Assembly (NCBI GenBank): GCA_045611685.1
Contig: JAZKXO010000026.1
Location: 51,053 to 115,052 of the forward strand
Direction of reading: 5' to 3'
DNA length: 64,000 nucleotides
Source: SIG701 sp045611685
Lineage (GTDB): Bacteria > Bacillota > Clostridia > Oscillospirales > CAG-272
Under the pieces are notes generated by a model. That model searched no databases. It saw nothing but the letters and a program-made list of their open reading frames with translations, and was not told where the DNA came from. Of the stretch, positions 8,123 to 15,556 are shown piece after piece. Each line of letters opens with the position of its first letter. The first letter of the stretch is position 1. The position numbers were made by a program, and so were the translations under genes.

Positions 8123-9196
8123 ATGAAACTTCGTGAAAACTGCAAATACGCCTTGGTGTGCCCCACCTCCATGGGTGTGCGCATCACGCCGCCGAACGGA
8201 CAGCCCGTAGCATCCGCGAACACCTTCGTAATGCAGGCTACGTCTGCGGAAACGAACGTGCTTTCCATCTCCGCATTCCTCGGTCTGCCCACCAAGGTGC
8301 TGACCACCTTCGTAAAGGATTCCCCCATCGCCGACTTTATCAAGCGCGACCTGCGCGCCCGCGGCATGGACTTTGAGGGCAAGGAAGTTGAGCAGGGCGG
8401 CCCCTGGGGCTACCGCCACCAGTTCAACATCGCCGATTCCGGCTACGGCAGCCGCGGTCCCCGCGTTTGCAACGACCGTGCAGGCGAGGTCGGACGCACG
8501 CTCAACATCAAGGATTTTGACCTCGACCGCATCTTCGGGGAGGAAGGCGTACAGATCCTCCACCTCTCCGGTCTTATCGGTGCACTCTCTCACGAGACGT
8601 CCATCTTCTGTCTGGAGCTTGCACGCGCCGCTAAGAAATACGGCACGCTGATCTCCTTTGACCTCAACCACCGCGCTTCCTTCTGGAAGGGCCGTGAAGA
8701 GGAACTCCACGACATCTTCACCGAGATCGCTTCCGTTTCCGATATTCTCATCGGCAACGAGGAAGACTTCCAGCTGTGCCTGGGCGTACAGGGCCCCGAG
8801 GCAGGCGGCAAGGACATTGGCGCGAAGATTGACTCCTTCAAGGAGATGATCGGCAGAGTAAAGGCACAGTTCCCGAACGCATCCGTATACGCAACGACGC
8901 TTCGCCAGGTTGTGAACGTAAACAACCACCTGTGGGGCGCGATCCTTCTCGCCGGTGACGAGTGGCACGTCGTAGAACCCCGCCCGATCACCGTTCTCGA
9001 CCGCATCGGCGGCGGCGACGGCTTCGTCGGCGGCATGCTGTACAGCATCCTCCGCGGCTGGGAGAGCGAAAAGTGGATCCAGTTCGGCTGGGCATCCGGC
9101 GCGCTCGCTACCACGTTCCTCACCGACTACGCACAGCCGGCAGACGAAGAGATGGTCTGGTCCGTCTGGGGCGGCAACGCAAGAGTTAAGAGATAA
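8123..9196 (+). CDS. PfkB-family sugar kinase, 2-keto-3-deoxygluconate kinase-like
   Basis: A 357-residue ribokinase/PfkB kinase that transfers phosphate from ATP to a sugar acid or sugar. The C-terminal DRIGGGDGF motif carries the catalytic Asp and anion-hole glycines. ISFDLNHR and IGNEEDF are typical of the 2-keto-3-deoxygluconate kinase (KdgK) branch, and it shares this pattern with the KdgK at 38074. Divergence in the N-terminal substrate half leaves the sugar uncertain. AAGGA precedes the ATG. The placement after gnd suggests a link to gluconate or hexuronate catabolism, as an inference only. Confidence 0.85.
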   Translation: MKLRENCKYALVCPTSMGVRITPPNGQPVASANTFVMQATSAETNVLSISAFLGLPTKVLTTFVKDSPIADFIKRDLRARGMDFEGKEVEQGGPWGYRHQFNIADSGYGSRGPRVCNDRAGEVGRTLNIKDFDLDRIFGEEGVQILHLSGLIGALSHETSIFCLELARAAKKYGTLISFDLNHRASFWKGREEELHDIFTEIASVSDILIGNEEDFQLCLGVQGPEAGGKDIGAKIDSFKEMIGRVKAQFPNASVYATTLRQVVNVNNHLWGAILLAGDEWHVVEPRPITVLDRIGGGDGFVGGMLYSILRGWESEKWIQFGWASGALATTFLTDYAQPADEEMVWSVWGGNARVKR

Positions 9197-9203
9197 TTAT
9201 GGC

Positions 9204-9315
9204 GGGGGAAACTTTTTACAAAAAAGCTTCCCCCGTACCCCTTTCAAAAAACCTTTATACTGAAAAACAGAATCACGTCTGTGCGCGGTTTTTGCACAGG
9301 CGTGATTTTTTATCG
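9204..9315. terminator. Composite intergenic hairpins (repeat family B plus terminator A)
   Basis: Hairpin GGGGGAA.../...TTCCCCC (9204-9234) runs into the motif CCCCTTTCAAAAAACCTTT, which recurs in other gaps. Then a 14-bp stem (9271-9284 with 9293-9306, one G-U pair) ends in TTTTTT. The last 45 bases (9271-9315) are identical to 9971-10015. It serves both the kinase gene and the convergent lipoprotein gene, whose stop codon lies inside it. Confidence 0.75.
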
Positions 9316-9615
9316 GAAGCAATTTCCGCAGAATGAATATCCCTCATTGATCAGCGCATCTGCCGCGCCTTCGTAATACCGGCGGTTTTCGTCGTGAATC
9401 AGAGCGGCAGTACCGCAGGTTATTTTGTGGATTTTCTTCGAACGGATGTTGAGAATGTATTCGTCTTGTACGCTCTCCGTGTATTCGCGCTCGGGTTCGC
9501 TTCGGATAAGTATAATTTCTTCCTTGGCACAGGAGTTAAATAAAAGGAAAAAGAAGACAACAACCCATATACACCCTTTTCTCCACCGGGATGCGTGAGC
9601 TTTTTTTATTAGCAT
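9310..9615 (-). CDS. Small lipoprotein with a Cys-pair C-terminal domain
   Basis: A 101-residue lipoprotein. A basic N-terminus and hydrophobic stretch end in the lipobox FNSC (Cys at residue 29). The C-terminal 50 residues have the pattern YILNIRSKKIHKITCG ... NRRYYEGAADALINEGYSFCGNCF, which matches a zinc-ribbon-like domain found at the end of many clostridial secreted proteins and nucleases, with Cys and His spaced as possible ligands. Role is unknown. It is transcribed divergently from the XRE regulator at 9735 from a promoter covered by a palindrome, so that regulator probably controls it. Confidence 0.75.
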   Translation of the reverse strand: MLIKKAHASRWRKGCIWVVVFFFLLFNSCAKEEIILIRSEPEREYTESVQDEYILNIRSKKIHKITCGTAALIHDENRRYYEGAADALINEGYSFCGNCFR

Positions 9616-9646
9616 TTCCCCTCGCCTCGCAAATAGTTTTTATTGC

Positions 9647-9715
9647 ATTATAACACCGTGCGGTGTTATTTGTCAATGCCGAACGGTGTTTTTACGTATA
9701 ATAACTTTATATAAT
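9647..9715. promoter_or_regulatory. Divergent promoters and palindromic operators
   Basis: On the minus strand TTGACA (9671-9676) and TATAAT (9647-9652) with an 18-base spacer drive the lipoprotein gene. The spacer and -10 are overlapped by a perfect palindrome ATAACACCG-TG-CGGTGTTAT (9650-9669). A second, imperfect copy AATGCCG-AA-CGGTGTT lies at 9675-9690. On the plus strand TATAAT at 9710-9715 fits a promoter for the regulator whose weak -35 falls in the second copy. The layout predicts repression of the lipoprotein and autoregulation by the adjacent regulator. Confidence 0.75.
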
Positions 9716-9734
9716 AGATCTGTGAGGTTATTAT

Positions 9735-9938
9735 ATGTACGTCTACAAACGTATACGGGATCTACGGGAAGATCACGACAAAACGCAGAAAGAAATTTCT
9801 TCGTTTTTGAATATGCATCTGACCGTCTATCAGCGCTATGAGCGCGGAGAAAGAGAACTTCCTTTATGGGCGGCGATTAAACTGGCAGATTATTACCACG
9901 TCTCGCTCGATTATCTGGTCGGGCGAACGGATAAATAG
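9735..9938 (+). CDS. XRE-family helix-turn-helix regulator
   Basis: A 67-residue protein that is almost entirely a Cro/C1-type HTH (residues about 4-60). RIRDLREDHDKTQKEIS and the recognition helix region TVYQRYERGE are typical, and the C-terminal SLDYLVGRTDK is characteristic of short clostridial XRE repressors. It probably binds the palindromes at 9650-9690. GAGG lies 9 bases before the ATG. Phage repressors often look like this, and a prophage-like element starts just downstream, but the operator context points to local control of the lipoprotein. Confidence 0.88.
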   Translation: MYVYKRIRDLREDHDKTQKEISSFLNMHLTVYQRYERGERELPLWAAIKLADYYHVSLDYLVGRTDK

Positions 9939-9970
9939 AAGAACGCCCCGCAAAAACTCTATATAATACA

Positions 9971-10015
9971 AATCACGTCTGTGCGCGGTTTTTGCACAGG
10001 CGTGATTTTTTATCG
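9971..10015. terminator. Bidirectional terminator, exact copy of 9271-9315
   Basis: A 14-bp stem with one G-U pair is followed by TTTTTTATCG. It ends the XRE transcript and, on the other strand, the prophage late operon. The identity over 45 bases with 9271-9315 means that the 655 bases in between, carrying the lipoprotein/XRE pair, are enclosed by a direct repeat. Confidence 0.85.
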
Positions 10016-10016
10016 T

Positions 10017-10535
10017 TCATATTTCGAAATATCCTCGGTTCAGCCGCGCGTGTGAAAAATTCGCGCACCCGGCCGTCCCGTACTGCCAAACCGTCGGCGA
10101 AAACGTAAGCGCACGCGCTTCGGTCACGCCCCACGAAAGGAGCCACACGGGATACGGCGAGGGCGTCTTTACCGCCGCGGGCGGGGCGGCGAGCATCGGG
10201 GCAAACCCGGCTGCCGAAACGGCACGGAGAAACTTCTCCGCTTCGGGCATCTGTCTATTCTCCTCCGCGCGGCAGGCCGCCCAGAGGCGAACGCGCTCGC
10301 GAAGCGGTTTAATAAGCGAGAGAAACAGCAGAGCCTCCCTTCGCCCGTCCGCGAAAAGCTCGTGATACACGCCGACGGCGATCCCCGCCCGCTCGGCGGC
10401 TATGATATTCTCACTAAAACGCTGATCGGGGACAAGGCCCGCCGATACGCGGATGAGCGCAAACGCGATGCCGGCGGCTTCGGCGCCCGCCCAATCAAAG
10501 CAGCCGTCACGGGCACAAACGTCGATCCCGTTCAC
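10017..10535 (-). CDS. GH25-like lysozyme (endolysin), altered active site
   Basis: A 172-residue protein with the N-terminal pattern of glycoside hydrolase family 25: GIDVCARDG with the first catalytic-centre Asp5, then DW, IRVSAG, NIIAAERAGIAVGVYHE. The region that should read LDVE (Asp-x-Glu catalytic pair) reads CRAEE, so the Asp is replaced by Arg while a Glu remains. The C-terminal WQYG and LNRGYF still resemble the family. It is shorter than usual (about 190-210). It may be weakly active or inactive, and so a binding protein. It overlaps the holin-like gene by 4 bases and is the last gene of the phage operon. Confidence 0.75.
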   Translation of the reverse strand: MNGIDVCARDGCFDWAGAEAAGIAFALIRVSAGLVPDQRFSENIIAAERAGIAVGVYHELFADGRREALLFLSLIKPLRERVRLWAACRAEENRQMPEAEKFLRAVSAAGFAPMLAAPPAAVKTPSPYPVWLLSWGVTEARALTFSPTVWQYGTAGCANFSHARLNRGYFEI

Positions 10536-10789
10536 GGAAAATCCTCCCTTTCGAGATCGTGCAGGCGGATCTCATGCGCCTGCAGCTGCCGCCCGTGCGC
10601 CTCGATTTCCGCGTACATCTCCTCGTGCTCGCGATCGCGCTCTTTACGATCCCGCGAGAGTGCGTCACCCATGTTTTTGACCGTTACGTCAAGCCTTGTG
10701 AGAACGGAGGACAACTTGAACCCGAGCGTTCCGACGGTAATGAGAAAGCCGCCGAGCGTAATAAGCCCCGCTACGATCGCCCAGGTCAT
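10532..10789 (-). CDS. Holin-like / hemolysin XhlA-type small membrane protein
   Basis: An 85-residue protein with one N-terminal membrane helix (residues about 4-28) followed by a charged amphipathic coiled coil. This is the layout of XhlA-type proteins that sit beside phage lysozymes and help membrane disruption. The position between fibre and lysozyme genes supports a lysis role. It overlaps both neighbours by 4 bases, so translation is coupled. Sequence identity to any one family could not be established. Confidence 0.6.
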   Translation of the reverse strand: MTWAIVAGLITLGGFLITVGTLGFKLSSVLTRLDVTVKNMGDALSRDRKERDREHEEMYAEIEAHGRQLQAHEIRLHDLEREDFP

Positions 10790-12030
10790 GAAATCTCCTC
10801 AAGAGAGCCCCGAGGCACGCCGTAGATAATGACGGCACCCGAGCCACCCGAACCGGAGTACGTATCCGTCTCGACAGCGCGGCCGCCGCCCGCACCGATT
10901 CCGCCCGCCACGCCGTCCGTGCCGGGGATAGTACCGCTTTTCTTCGTGCCGCTGATACCGCCTTCACCGAAGTAGGAATCGGCGCCTTTTTCCGTCGTGC
11001 CGACCTCTGCCGTAAAAATACCGACGACGGCAGGCGTTGCTTCTTGGCTTACACTTTCAAGGCCGCCCTCGCCGCCGGGGACAGAGAAGCCGTCAAAGGA
11101 TGTACTGCCACCCCTCATTCCCGCAAAAGAGGAGTAGGTCGTTTTCTTCCGCTTTTCACCGCCTACACCGACCGTAACGGCTACAGGCTTCATCGGCAAG
11201 GGGAGATGCGCAAGCACTGCCATACCGCCCGCCGAGCCGCCCGTACCTCCCGCAGAAGCGGCACCCGATCCGCCCGCGCCGATGAGAACGACCGTATAAA
11301 GCCCGTCCGCCGTGGGATATGCCGCGGGATCGAACGTACCGCTTTCGGTAATGCGGCAAAGCTCTTTCATGCCGGGGAAAGCGTCAAGGAAAAAGCGGTA
11401 CTGACCGTCGCCGCAGAGAAGCGTATCCGCGCCTGCATCGGTGCGGAACACGTTTGCCGCTTTCACGAGCTGTGCCGCATCCGCGCCGTCAAAATAATCA
11501 CAAAGCGCGGTCTCGTAGCGGGCGAGCATCTCCTCGACCTCCAGCCGATTGAGGATGTAGTCCGCGCGCGGACGCAGATCGGTGAGATACGTCCCCTCGA
11601 TAAACGTCTCGCCCGCCGGGATGAACACGGCGGCAAGCGGGATCTCTCTCACCGTATCGGTATAGGTGCAAATGGGTGCCGTCGGCATTTCGGCCGCCGT
11701 ACCCGTGAGAATGGCGCAGCGCATCTCACGCGCCGTAAGATCCAGTCTCAAAACGACGCGGTCGATTCTGGGGAGCGCGGCATCCGCCTCGGCAAGGGAA
11801 AGCGAAAGCGCCGCCGTGTTTCGGTACGTGTATCCGTCGATCACCGCCGTGCCCGCGGCTACGTCGACCGCCATACCGCCGAGAGACGACGGCGTAACGG
11901 TAAGAGAATCGGCGCTCGTTACACCGTTTGAAACGTACGCCGCCCGCTCGGCGGCAAAATCCTCCGCTGTGTACACGCGATCCGGCACGCCGTCGATCGC
12001 CACAGCATTGAACGGAAATGATTTCTCCAT
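10786..12030 (-). CDS. Phage minor structural / fibre protein with Gly-rich C-terminal domain
   Basis: A 414-residue virion protein. Residues 1-160 resemble N-terminal baseplate-attachment domains of phage upper-baseplate or fibre proteins (pattern SFPFNAVAIDGVPDRVYTAE, then IDGYTYRN and ALPRIDRVVLRLDL). A short linker follows. From about residue 235 the sequence is a glycine-rich domain with repeated GAGGSG, GGTGGSAGG and GGIGAGGGR, as found at receptor-binding tips and trimeric adhesins. It is likely the host-recognition protein. It has AAGGAG upstream of the ATG at 12030. Confidence 0.65.
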   Translation of the reverse strand: MEKSFPFNAVAIDGVPDRVYTAEDFAAERAAYVSNGVTSADSLTVTPSSLGGMAVDVAAGTAVIDGYTYRNTAALSLSLAEADAALPRIDRVVLRLDLTAREMRCAILTGTAAEMPTAPICTYTDTVREIPLAAVFIPAGETFIEGTYLTDLRPRADYILNRLEVEEMLARYETALCDYFDGADAAQLVKAANVFRTDAGADTLLCGDGQYRFFLDAFPGMKELCRITESGTFDPAAYPTADGLYTVVLIGAGGSGAASAGGTGGSAGGMAVLAHLPLPMKPVAVTVGVGGEKRKKTTYSSFAGMRGGSTSFDGFSVPGGEGGLESVSQEATPAVVGIFTAEVGTTEKGADSYFGEGGISGTKKSGTIPGTDGVAGGIGAGGGRAVETDTYSGSGGSGAVIIYGVPRGSLEEIS

Positions 12031-12066
12031 ATATAAATCTCCTTAAAAATGATAATGTGCCCGCCG

Positions 12067-13050
12067 TCAGCGGGTGAGTCGAACGGATACCGTATGACGG
12101 ATGCCCGTCTCGTCCGCACAAACGGTCTTTTCCTCGCAAAAAGCCGTCCCGACGATGCCGAAAAGATCGTCCTCAATGAGACATTCTTCCCCCACGTGCA
12201 AGGATGCCGCCGCGGCCGCTGACACGTCGATGCTGACCGAACGGATGCCGCGGTGCTCGGCGAGCACGCGTTTGCCCTCCGCTCTGAGGGTCAAAAGATA
12301 CTCTTCGTCCGACGGGAAAAGCGAGGGTGCGATCTTATACGCATTATGATATATCTCCGAAAGCGGAGCTGCCGCGTCGTCGATGCCGTCGTCGAACAGC
12401 CCCACCGCCGAAACGGTAACGGTGCGCCCGTCGTAACCCTTCACGATTACCGAGTTTTTGTAATTTTCGCCCTCCGTTACGCGCACGCCGCCCGTAAGAT
12501 CACCGCCGCCGCGCGACAGACGGAGCTTTGCCGCCGTGCGGCTTTGCGCGGCGAACAGAAAACCGCCGTCCGTCACGGCAAGGCGCATACCGAGCCCCGA
12601 TGCACGACAGACGGATTTCATCGCGGAAAGAAGCGATCCGCCGCCGATCACCATATCCACCGCCTCGGGAAAGCCGTACTCGACCGTCGAGAGCGGCGCG
12701 GGGAGAACGGATGCCCCCCACTCGCTCGAAAGACCGAGGAGAACCGTCTCCGCATCGCCCGAAACGCGGCGGTACTCCGGCATCTGCCGCCCTTCAAAAT
12801 AGGAAAGGATCCCGCGCCCCTTGACCGTGGCAATGCCCTCTGCGGCATCCTCCCTTATTTCACCGACGGTAAAGGCTCCGATCCCGGGGATCACAAGAAC
12901 GTCCCCCGCCATAAAGCGGCGGGCATCGGAGAGGGGCACGGCAAGCGTACACGCCCCCGGCGCCGAAAACGACTCCGAGGCGGTAACCGTAAGTGCCGCA
13001 TCAGAGATGCTTTTGAGAGTAAGCGAAGAATTAAAAATCCGAATATCCAT
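12067..13050 (-). CDS. Siphovirus Gp37-like baseplate hub protein
   Basis: A 327-residue tail protein resembling the Siphovirus ReqiPepy6 Gp37-like family, which forms the tail-tip or baseplate hub (Tal-like). Pattern: MDIRIFNSS start, an early FSAPGACTLAVPL, then LVIPGIGAFTVGEI, and a long beta-rich C-terminal half with NSVIVKGYDGRTV. I chose the ATG at 13050 because GGAGGGG precedes it by 4 bases. Normally such a protein follows Dit and a tape-measure gene; here it follows Dit directly, 10 bases away, and no tape-measure gene exists. Confidence 0.7.
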   Translation of the reverse strand: MDIRIFNSSLTLKSISDAALTVTASESFSAPGACTLAVPLSDARRFMAGDVLVIPGIGAFTVGEIREDAAEGIATVKGRGILSYFEGRQMPEYRRVSGDAETVLLGLSSEWGASVLPAPLSTVEYGFPEAVDMVIGGGSLLSAMKSVCRASGLGMRLAVTDGGFLFAAQSRTAAKLRLSRGGGDLTGGVRVTEGENYKNSVIVKGYDGRTVTVSAVGLFDDGIDDAAAPLSEIYHNAYKIAPSLFPSDEEYLLTLRAEGKRVLAEHRGIRSVSIDVSAAAAASLHVGEECLIEDDLFGIVGTAFCEEKTVCADETGIRHTVSVRLTR

Positions 13051-13060
13051 AAGCCCCTCC

Positions 13061-13882
13061 TCAGTGATAAAGCGGCGTGATGGCAACCGATACCGCCGCC
13101 GTGCCGTCGCCCTCGCTCTGCCAGGTAAGCTTGTTCTCCCCCGGCTCAAGGGCGAACATCACGCTGTCCACGGTGAGCCCACCGATCGCGGACGCGTCCC
13201 CGACCGTTACCGTTTTTTTCGAGGGGCGCGTGTCGATCACCATAGAGGCACCGATCGGCAAGGGATAAACGACGGAGATCTTCTCCCCCGACTCTGCCGT
13301 CACGGTGAAAGAGGTGAGATCGCTCCACTCTGCCAGGACAGTGAGAACGAACCCGCACGGCACGTCGCCGGGGTTTTCTACCGTAATCTCGCCCTCGCCC
13401 GTGCTCAGGGCAAATACCGTGCCCTCGTCCATACGAAAGGGGAAGACGAGTTTCCCCGTCCAGCCGCGCTCGGACGCTGTCTCCACCGGCGCTGAAAAAT
13501 ACGCGGCGGTGGCACTTTTTGCCTCGGCATAAACGCTAAAGAACGCCGCCTCGTCTCCGTTGAGCGGTGCTTCGTGCGCGAAAACGGGCGCCTGTTTCGC
13601 CGTCAGATCAATGCTCCGTTCGCCCACCCGAAGAGTGAACCCGCCTCTGTTCGTTACGATACGGCGAAGGCGGCGAGAGAGAAGCTCCTTCTCGGCCGCG
13701 CGCGAAGTCGGCGTTCCCCCGACGGGCAGAATATAGCCCGAAAACGTAACCGAACGCCCCGCCGTGCGATCACCCGCAAGCTTTGCCGCCCCCGCATCGA
13801 AATCGTGCAGAACGTATCCGCCGCGACCGAAAATGACTGTGTCCCGTCCGTTTGTAATCGAAATCGTATCGCATACCGTCAT
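13061..13882 (-). CDS. Distal tail protein (Dit-like)
   Basis: A 273-residue protein with the layout of phage distal tail proteins: an N-terminal beta domain with RTAGRSVTFSGYI and a galectin-like C-terminal half with NPGDVPCGFVLTV, IDTRPSKKTV and FALEPGENKL, close to the conserved C-terminal pattern of the phage tail family. It would link the tail tube to the hub. The start at 13882 overlaps the tail-tube stop by 4 bases, which leaves no room for chaperone or tape-measure genes. Confidence 0.72.
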   Translation of the reverse strand: MTVCDTISITNGRDTVIFGRGGYVLHDFDAGAAKLAGDRTAGRSVTFSGYILPVGGTPTSRAAEKELLSRRLRRIVTNRGGFTLRVGERSIDLTAKQAPVFAHEAPLNGDEAAFFSVYAEAKSATAAYFSAPVETASERGWTGKLVFPFRMDEGTVFALSTGEGEITVENPGDVPCGFVLTVLAEWSDLTSFTVTAESGEKISVVYPLPIGASMVIDTRPSKKTVTVGDASAIGGLTVDSVMFALEPGENKLTWQSEGDGTAAVSVAITPLYH

Positions 13883-14388
13883 CCGAACACCACCTTCCCC
13901 ATAACGCCCGCGTCGTCCGATTCCGCGATAAGCGAAAACTTCCACGCGGAATCTCTTTCGGGAGAAAGCGAAAGCTCTGCCCCCGACGAAGCCGACGCGA
14001 TCAGGGAAAAGACGACCTCGCCGCCGCCTGCCGACTCGGGAATTTCCGCAACGAGCACGATGCGCACCCGCGCATGCCGCCCCGCGTCCGTCTTGCCGCC
14101 GAGATATACGACGGATCCGTCCGTGGGCGAGCCGGTAGCCGCCGCCAGAACGCGCGGATACAGGCGGACGAGCCTGCCCTCGATTCTGACTCTTGCGCCG
14201 TAGCGCACCGAGCGGACGACCTCGCCGTCCCAGCCCTTGATCTCGTGCACCTTCGCACTGTACTGAAGCTTCACGCCGCCCTTCGTCGCCCCGGCGTAAA
14301 AGCGGAGCGAACGCGCCGCAGCCTCACTCACCTCAGCGGGCGCTATATACAATCGCCCCGCACCGAGGGCGTAATATTTCTCTTCCAT
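13879..14388 (-). CDS. Probable tail tube protein
   Basis: A 169-residue protein starting MEEKYYALGAGRLYIAP, a typical opening of phage tail tube subunits, with internal GATKGGVKLQYSAKVHEIKG and a C-terminal beta-strand pattern. GGAAGGAG supports the ATG at 14388. It sits after the tail terminator and before Dit, the normal place for a tube gene. If it builds a tube, length control without a tape-measure protein is unexplained. It could instead be a short-tail or adaptor component. Confidence 0.5.
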   Translation of the reverse strand: MEEKYYALGAGRLYIAPAEVSEAAARSLRFYAGATKGGVKLQYSAKVHEIKGWDGEVVRSVRYGARVRIEGRLVRLYPRVLAAATGSPTDGSVVYLGGKTDAGRHARVRIVLVAEIPESAGGGEVVFSLIASASSGAELSLSPERDSAWKFSLIAESDDAGVMGKVVFG

Positions 14389-14534
14389 AGATCTCCTTCC
14401 TACACATACAACTGTCAAACAAAGCGCGGAGACCGAACCCGAGCGTTTCCGGTATTCCGCCCTAGGCGGAACGCTGTCTCTCTTGACAGCGCGGAAACCT
14501 CGCCGAGTAATCCGTGCCAAAGCACGGATTACTC
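14389..14534. other. Structured intergenic segment inside the phage operon
   Basis: The only sizeable gap in the operon folds on paper into a three-way junction. The outer stem is GTTTCCG (14445-14451) with CGGAAAC (14492-14498). It encloses TTCCGCC-CTA-GGCGGAA (14455-14471) and CGCTGTC-TCTCTT-GACAGCG (14472-14491). It is followed by a perfect 13-bp hairpin (14505-14517 with 14522-14534, loop CAAA) that includes the stop codon of the upstream gene. No T-run follows on either strand, so it is not a classic terminator. It may be an mRNA processing or attenuation element, or a DNA packaging site. Confidence 0.6.
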
Positions 14535-14891
14535 GCCGCACCTTCCTTGTATCTCAAAACCTGCCTGCAGATAATAGAGCCCACATCCGCGAACGTAGCC
14601 GCCGCGGCCGCCCTCCTTCGTCCCGCAGATGACAAGCGAATCAGCACCGATCCCGACGACACCCGTGTCGCCGTCTGCGAGAAGCGCCCGCTGCAGTGCC
14701 GAAATCTCCGACGCCGCCGCATCGGGCGAGCGATGGAACACGCGCACTTCAAATCTTGCCGTTCTGAGCGCGCCGTCGCCCCGTCCGGGGTAATACCGAT
14801 ACACCGCCGAGGGGGAAAGACTTTTCCCCGGCGCGGGCGAAAGCGGCACGGTAAGTGCCGACGATGCGGCTTTCACTACGCGATCATGCAT
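14529..14891 (-). CDS. Probable tail terminator / tail completion protein
   Basis: A 120-residue protein with patterns of siphovirus tail-completion proteins: YRYYPGRGDGALRTARFEVRVFHRS, a central helix with SEISALQRALL, and LYYLQAGFEIQGR at the end. Position after connector and stopper genes and before the tube gene fits the SPP1 gp17 / HK97 gp10-type slot. It overlaps the upstream gene by 8 bases. Assignment is by position and general pattern only. Confidence 0.5.
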   Translation of the reverse strand: MHDRVVKAASSALTVPLSPAPGKSLSPSAVYRYYPGRGDGALRTARFEVRVFHRSPDAAASEISALQRALLADGDTGVVGIGADSLVICGTKEGGRGGYVRGCGLYYLQAGFEIQGRCGE

Positions 14892-15189
14892 CGGGGCACC
14901 CCTCCTCTACGTAGATTCTCTCACATTTCACACGCCAAATCCTGCCAAGATCGACCGGCACGAGCATCCGATACACGGCGTCCCCGCGCGTGATCGTCAT
15001 CCCGCGGCGAAAGCCGCCCACGGGGGTATATCTCGCGGGGATAAGAGCGAGCACAGTCGCCGACGCGCGGTCGAGATCGTCCTCCATGATTTCCTCCGCC
15101 GTGCGGTGTGAGATGACCGCCATGACCGTGCCCACACTCTCGCCGTCCTTGTTCTTTAAGATGAACGTGCGCAAAAGACGACGCATCAT
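14884..15189 (-). CDS. Probable head-closure (stopper) protein
   Basis: A 101-residue small beta-barrel-type protein. TPVGGFRRGMTITRGDAVYRML and the ending VDLGRIWRVKCERIYVEE match the usual pattern of head-tail joining proteins of the SPP1 gp16 type. It would close the head vertex after DNA packaging. It overlaps the connector gene by 4 bases. Assignment rests on gene order plus this pattern. Confidence 0.55.
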   Translation of the reverse strand: MMRRLLRTFILKNKDGESVGTVMAVISHRTAEEIMEDDLDRASATVLALIPARYTPVGGFRRGMTITRGDAVYRMLVPVDLGRIWRVKCERIYVEEGCPDA

Positions 15190-15506
15190 CGAGATCCCCC
15201 CCGTCTGCCGCCCGGATGGCGGATGGCGTACAGCTGACGCATCACCGAGTCGCTGTATCCGTCCAGGTACGCCTCGGTCGCGCCCGAGACGGCGCGGGAT
15301 TTTACCCCCGCACCGTCCAGTTTCCCATAGTCCTCCGCCACCATCTGTGAAAGCAGAAAATCCGGCACGCGCTCCTCGGCTCTCAATCGGCAGAAGGCGC
15401 GAACGTATGCCTCGGCATCCGCGAGAAGCGTGTGGATGAGGGCGTCATCCGTCTCATCCGTCCCGTCAAGCCCCAGCCGCATACGCATTTCCTTTACTGT
15501 AATCAT
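15186..15506 (-). CDS. Head-tail connector (gp6/gp15-like) protein
   Basis: A 106-residue mostly helical protein. MITVKEMRMRLGLDGTDETDDALIHTLLADAEAYV is a typical start of phage head-tail connector proteins (HK97 gp6 / SPP1 gp15), and the Tyr-rich ending GYSDSVMRQLYAIR supports it. It docks under the portal ring. It is the first gene after the capsid gene, as in standard siphovirus modules. Confidence 0.7.
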   Translation of the reverse strand: MITVKEMRMRLGLDGTDETDDALIHTLLADAEAYVRAFCRLRAEERVPDFLLSQMVAEDYGKLDGAGVKSRAVSGATEAYLDGYSDSVMRQLYAIRHPGGRRGGSR

Positions 15507-15535
15507 CGTTTTCCGTCCTTTCCCGTTTCAAAGAT

Positions 15536-15549
15536 AGAACAAATGTTCT
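15536..15549. promoter_or_regulatory. LexA-like box between capsid and connector genes
   Basis: AGAAC-AAAT-GTTCT is a perfect palindrome around the GAAC-N4-GTTC core used by Firmicute LexA. A near-identical box, with the same flanking TTTTTGG, lies in the leader at 20063-20082. It could also be a small mRNA hairpin. Confidence 0.5.
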
Positions 15550-15556
15550 TTTTGGA

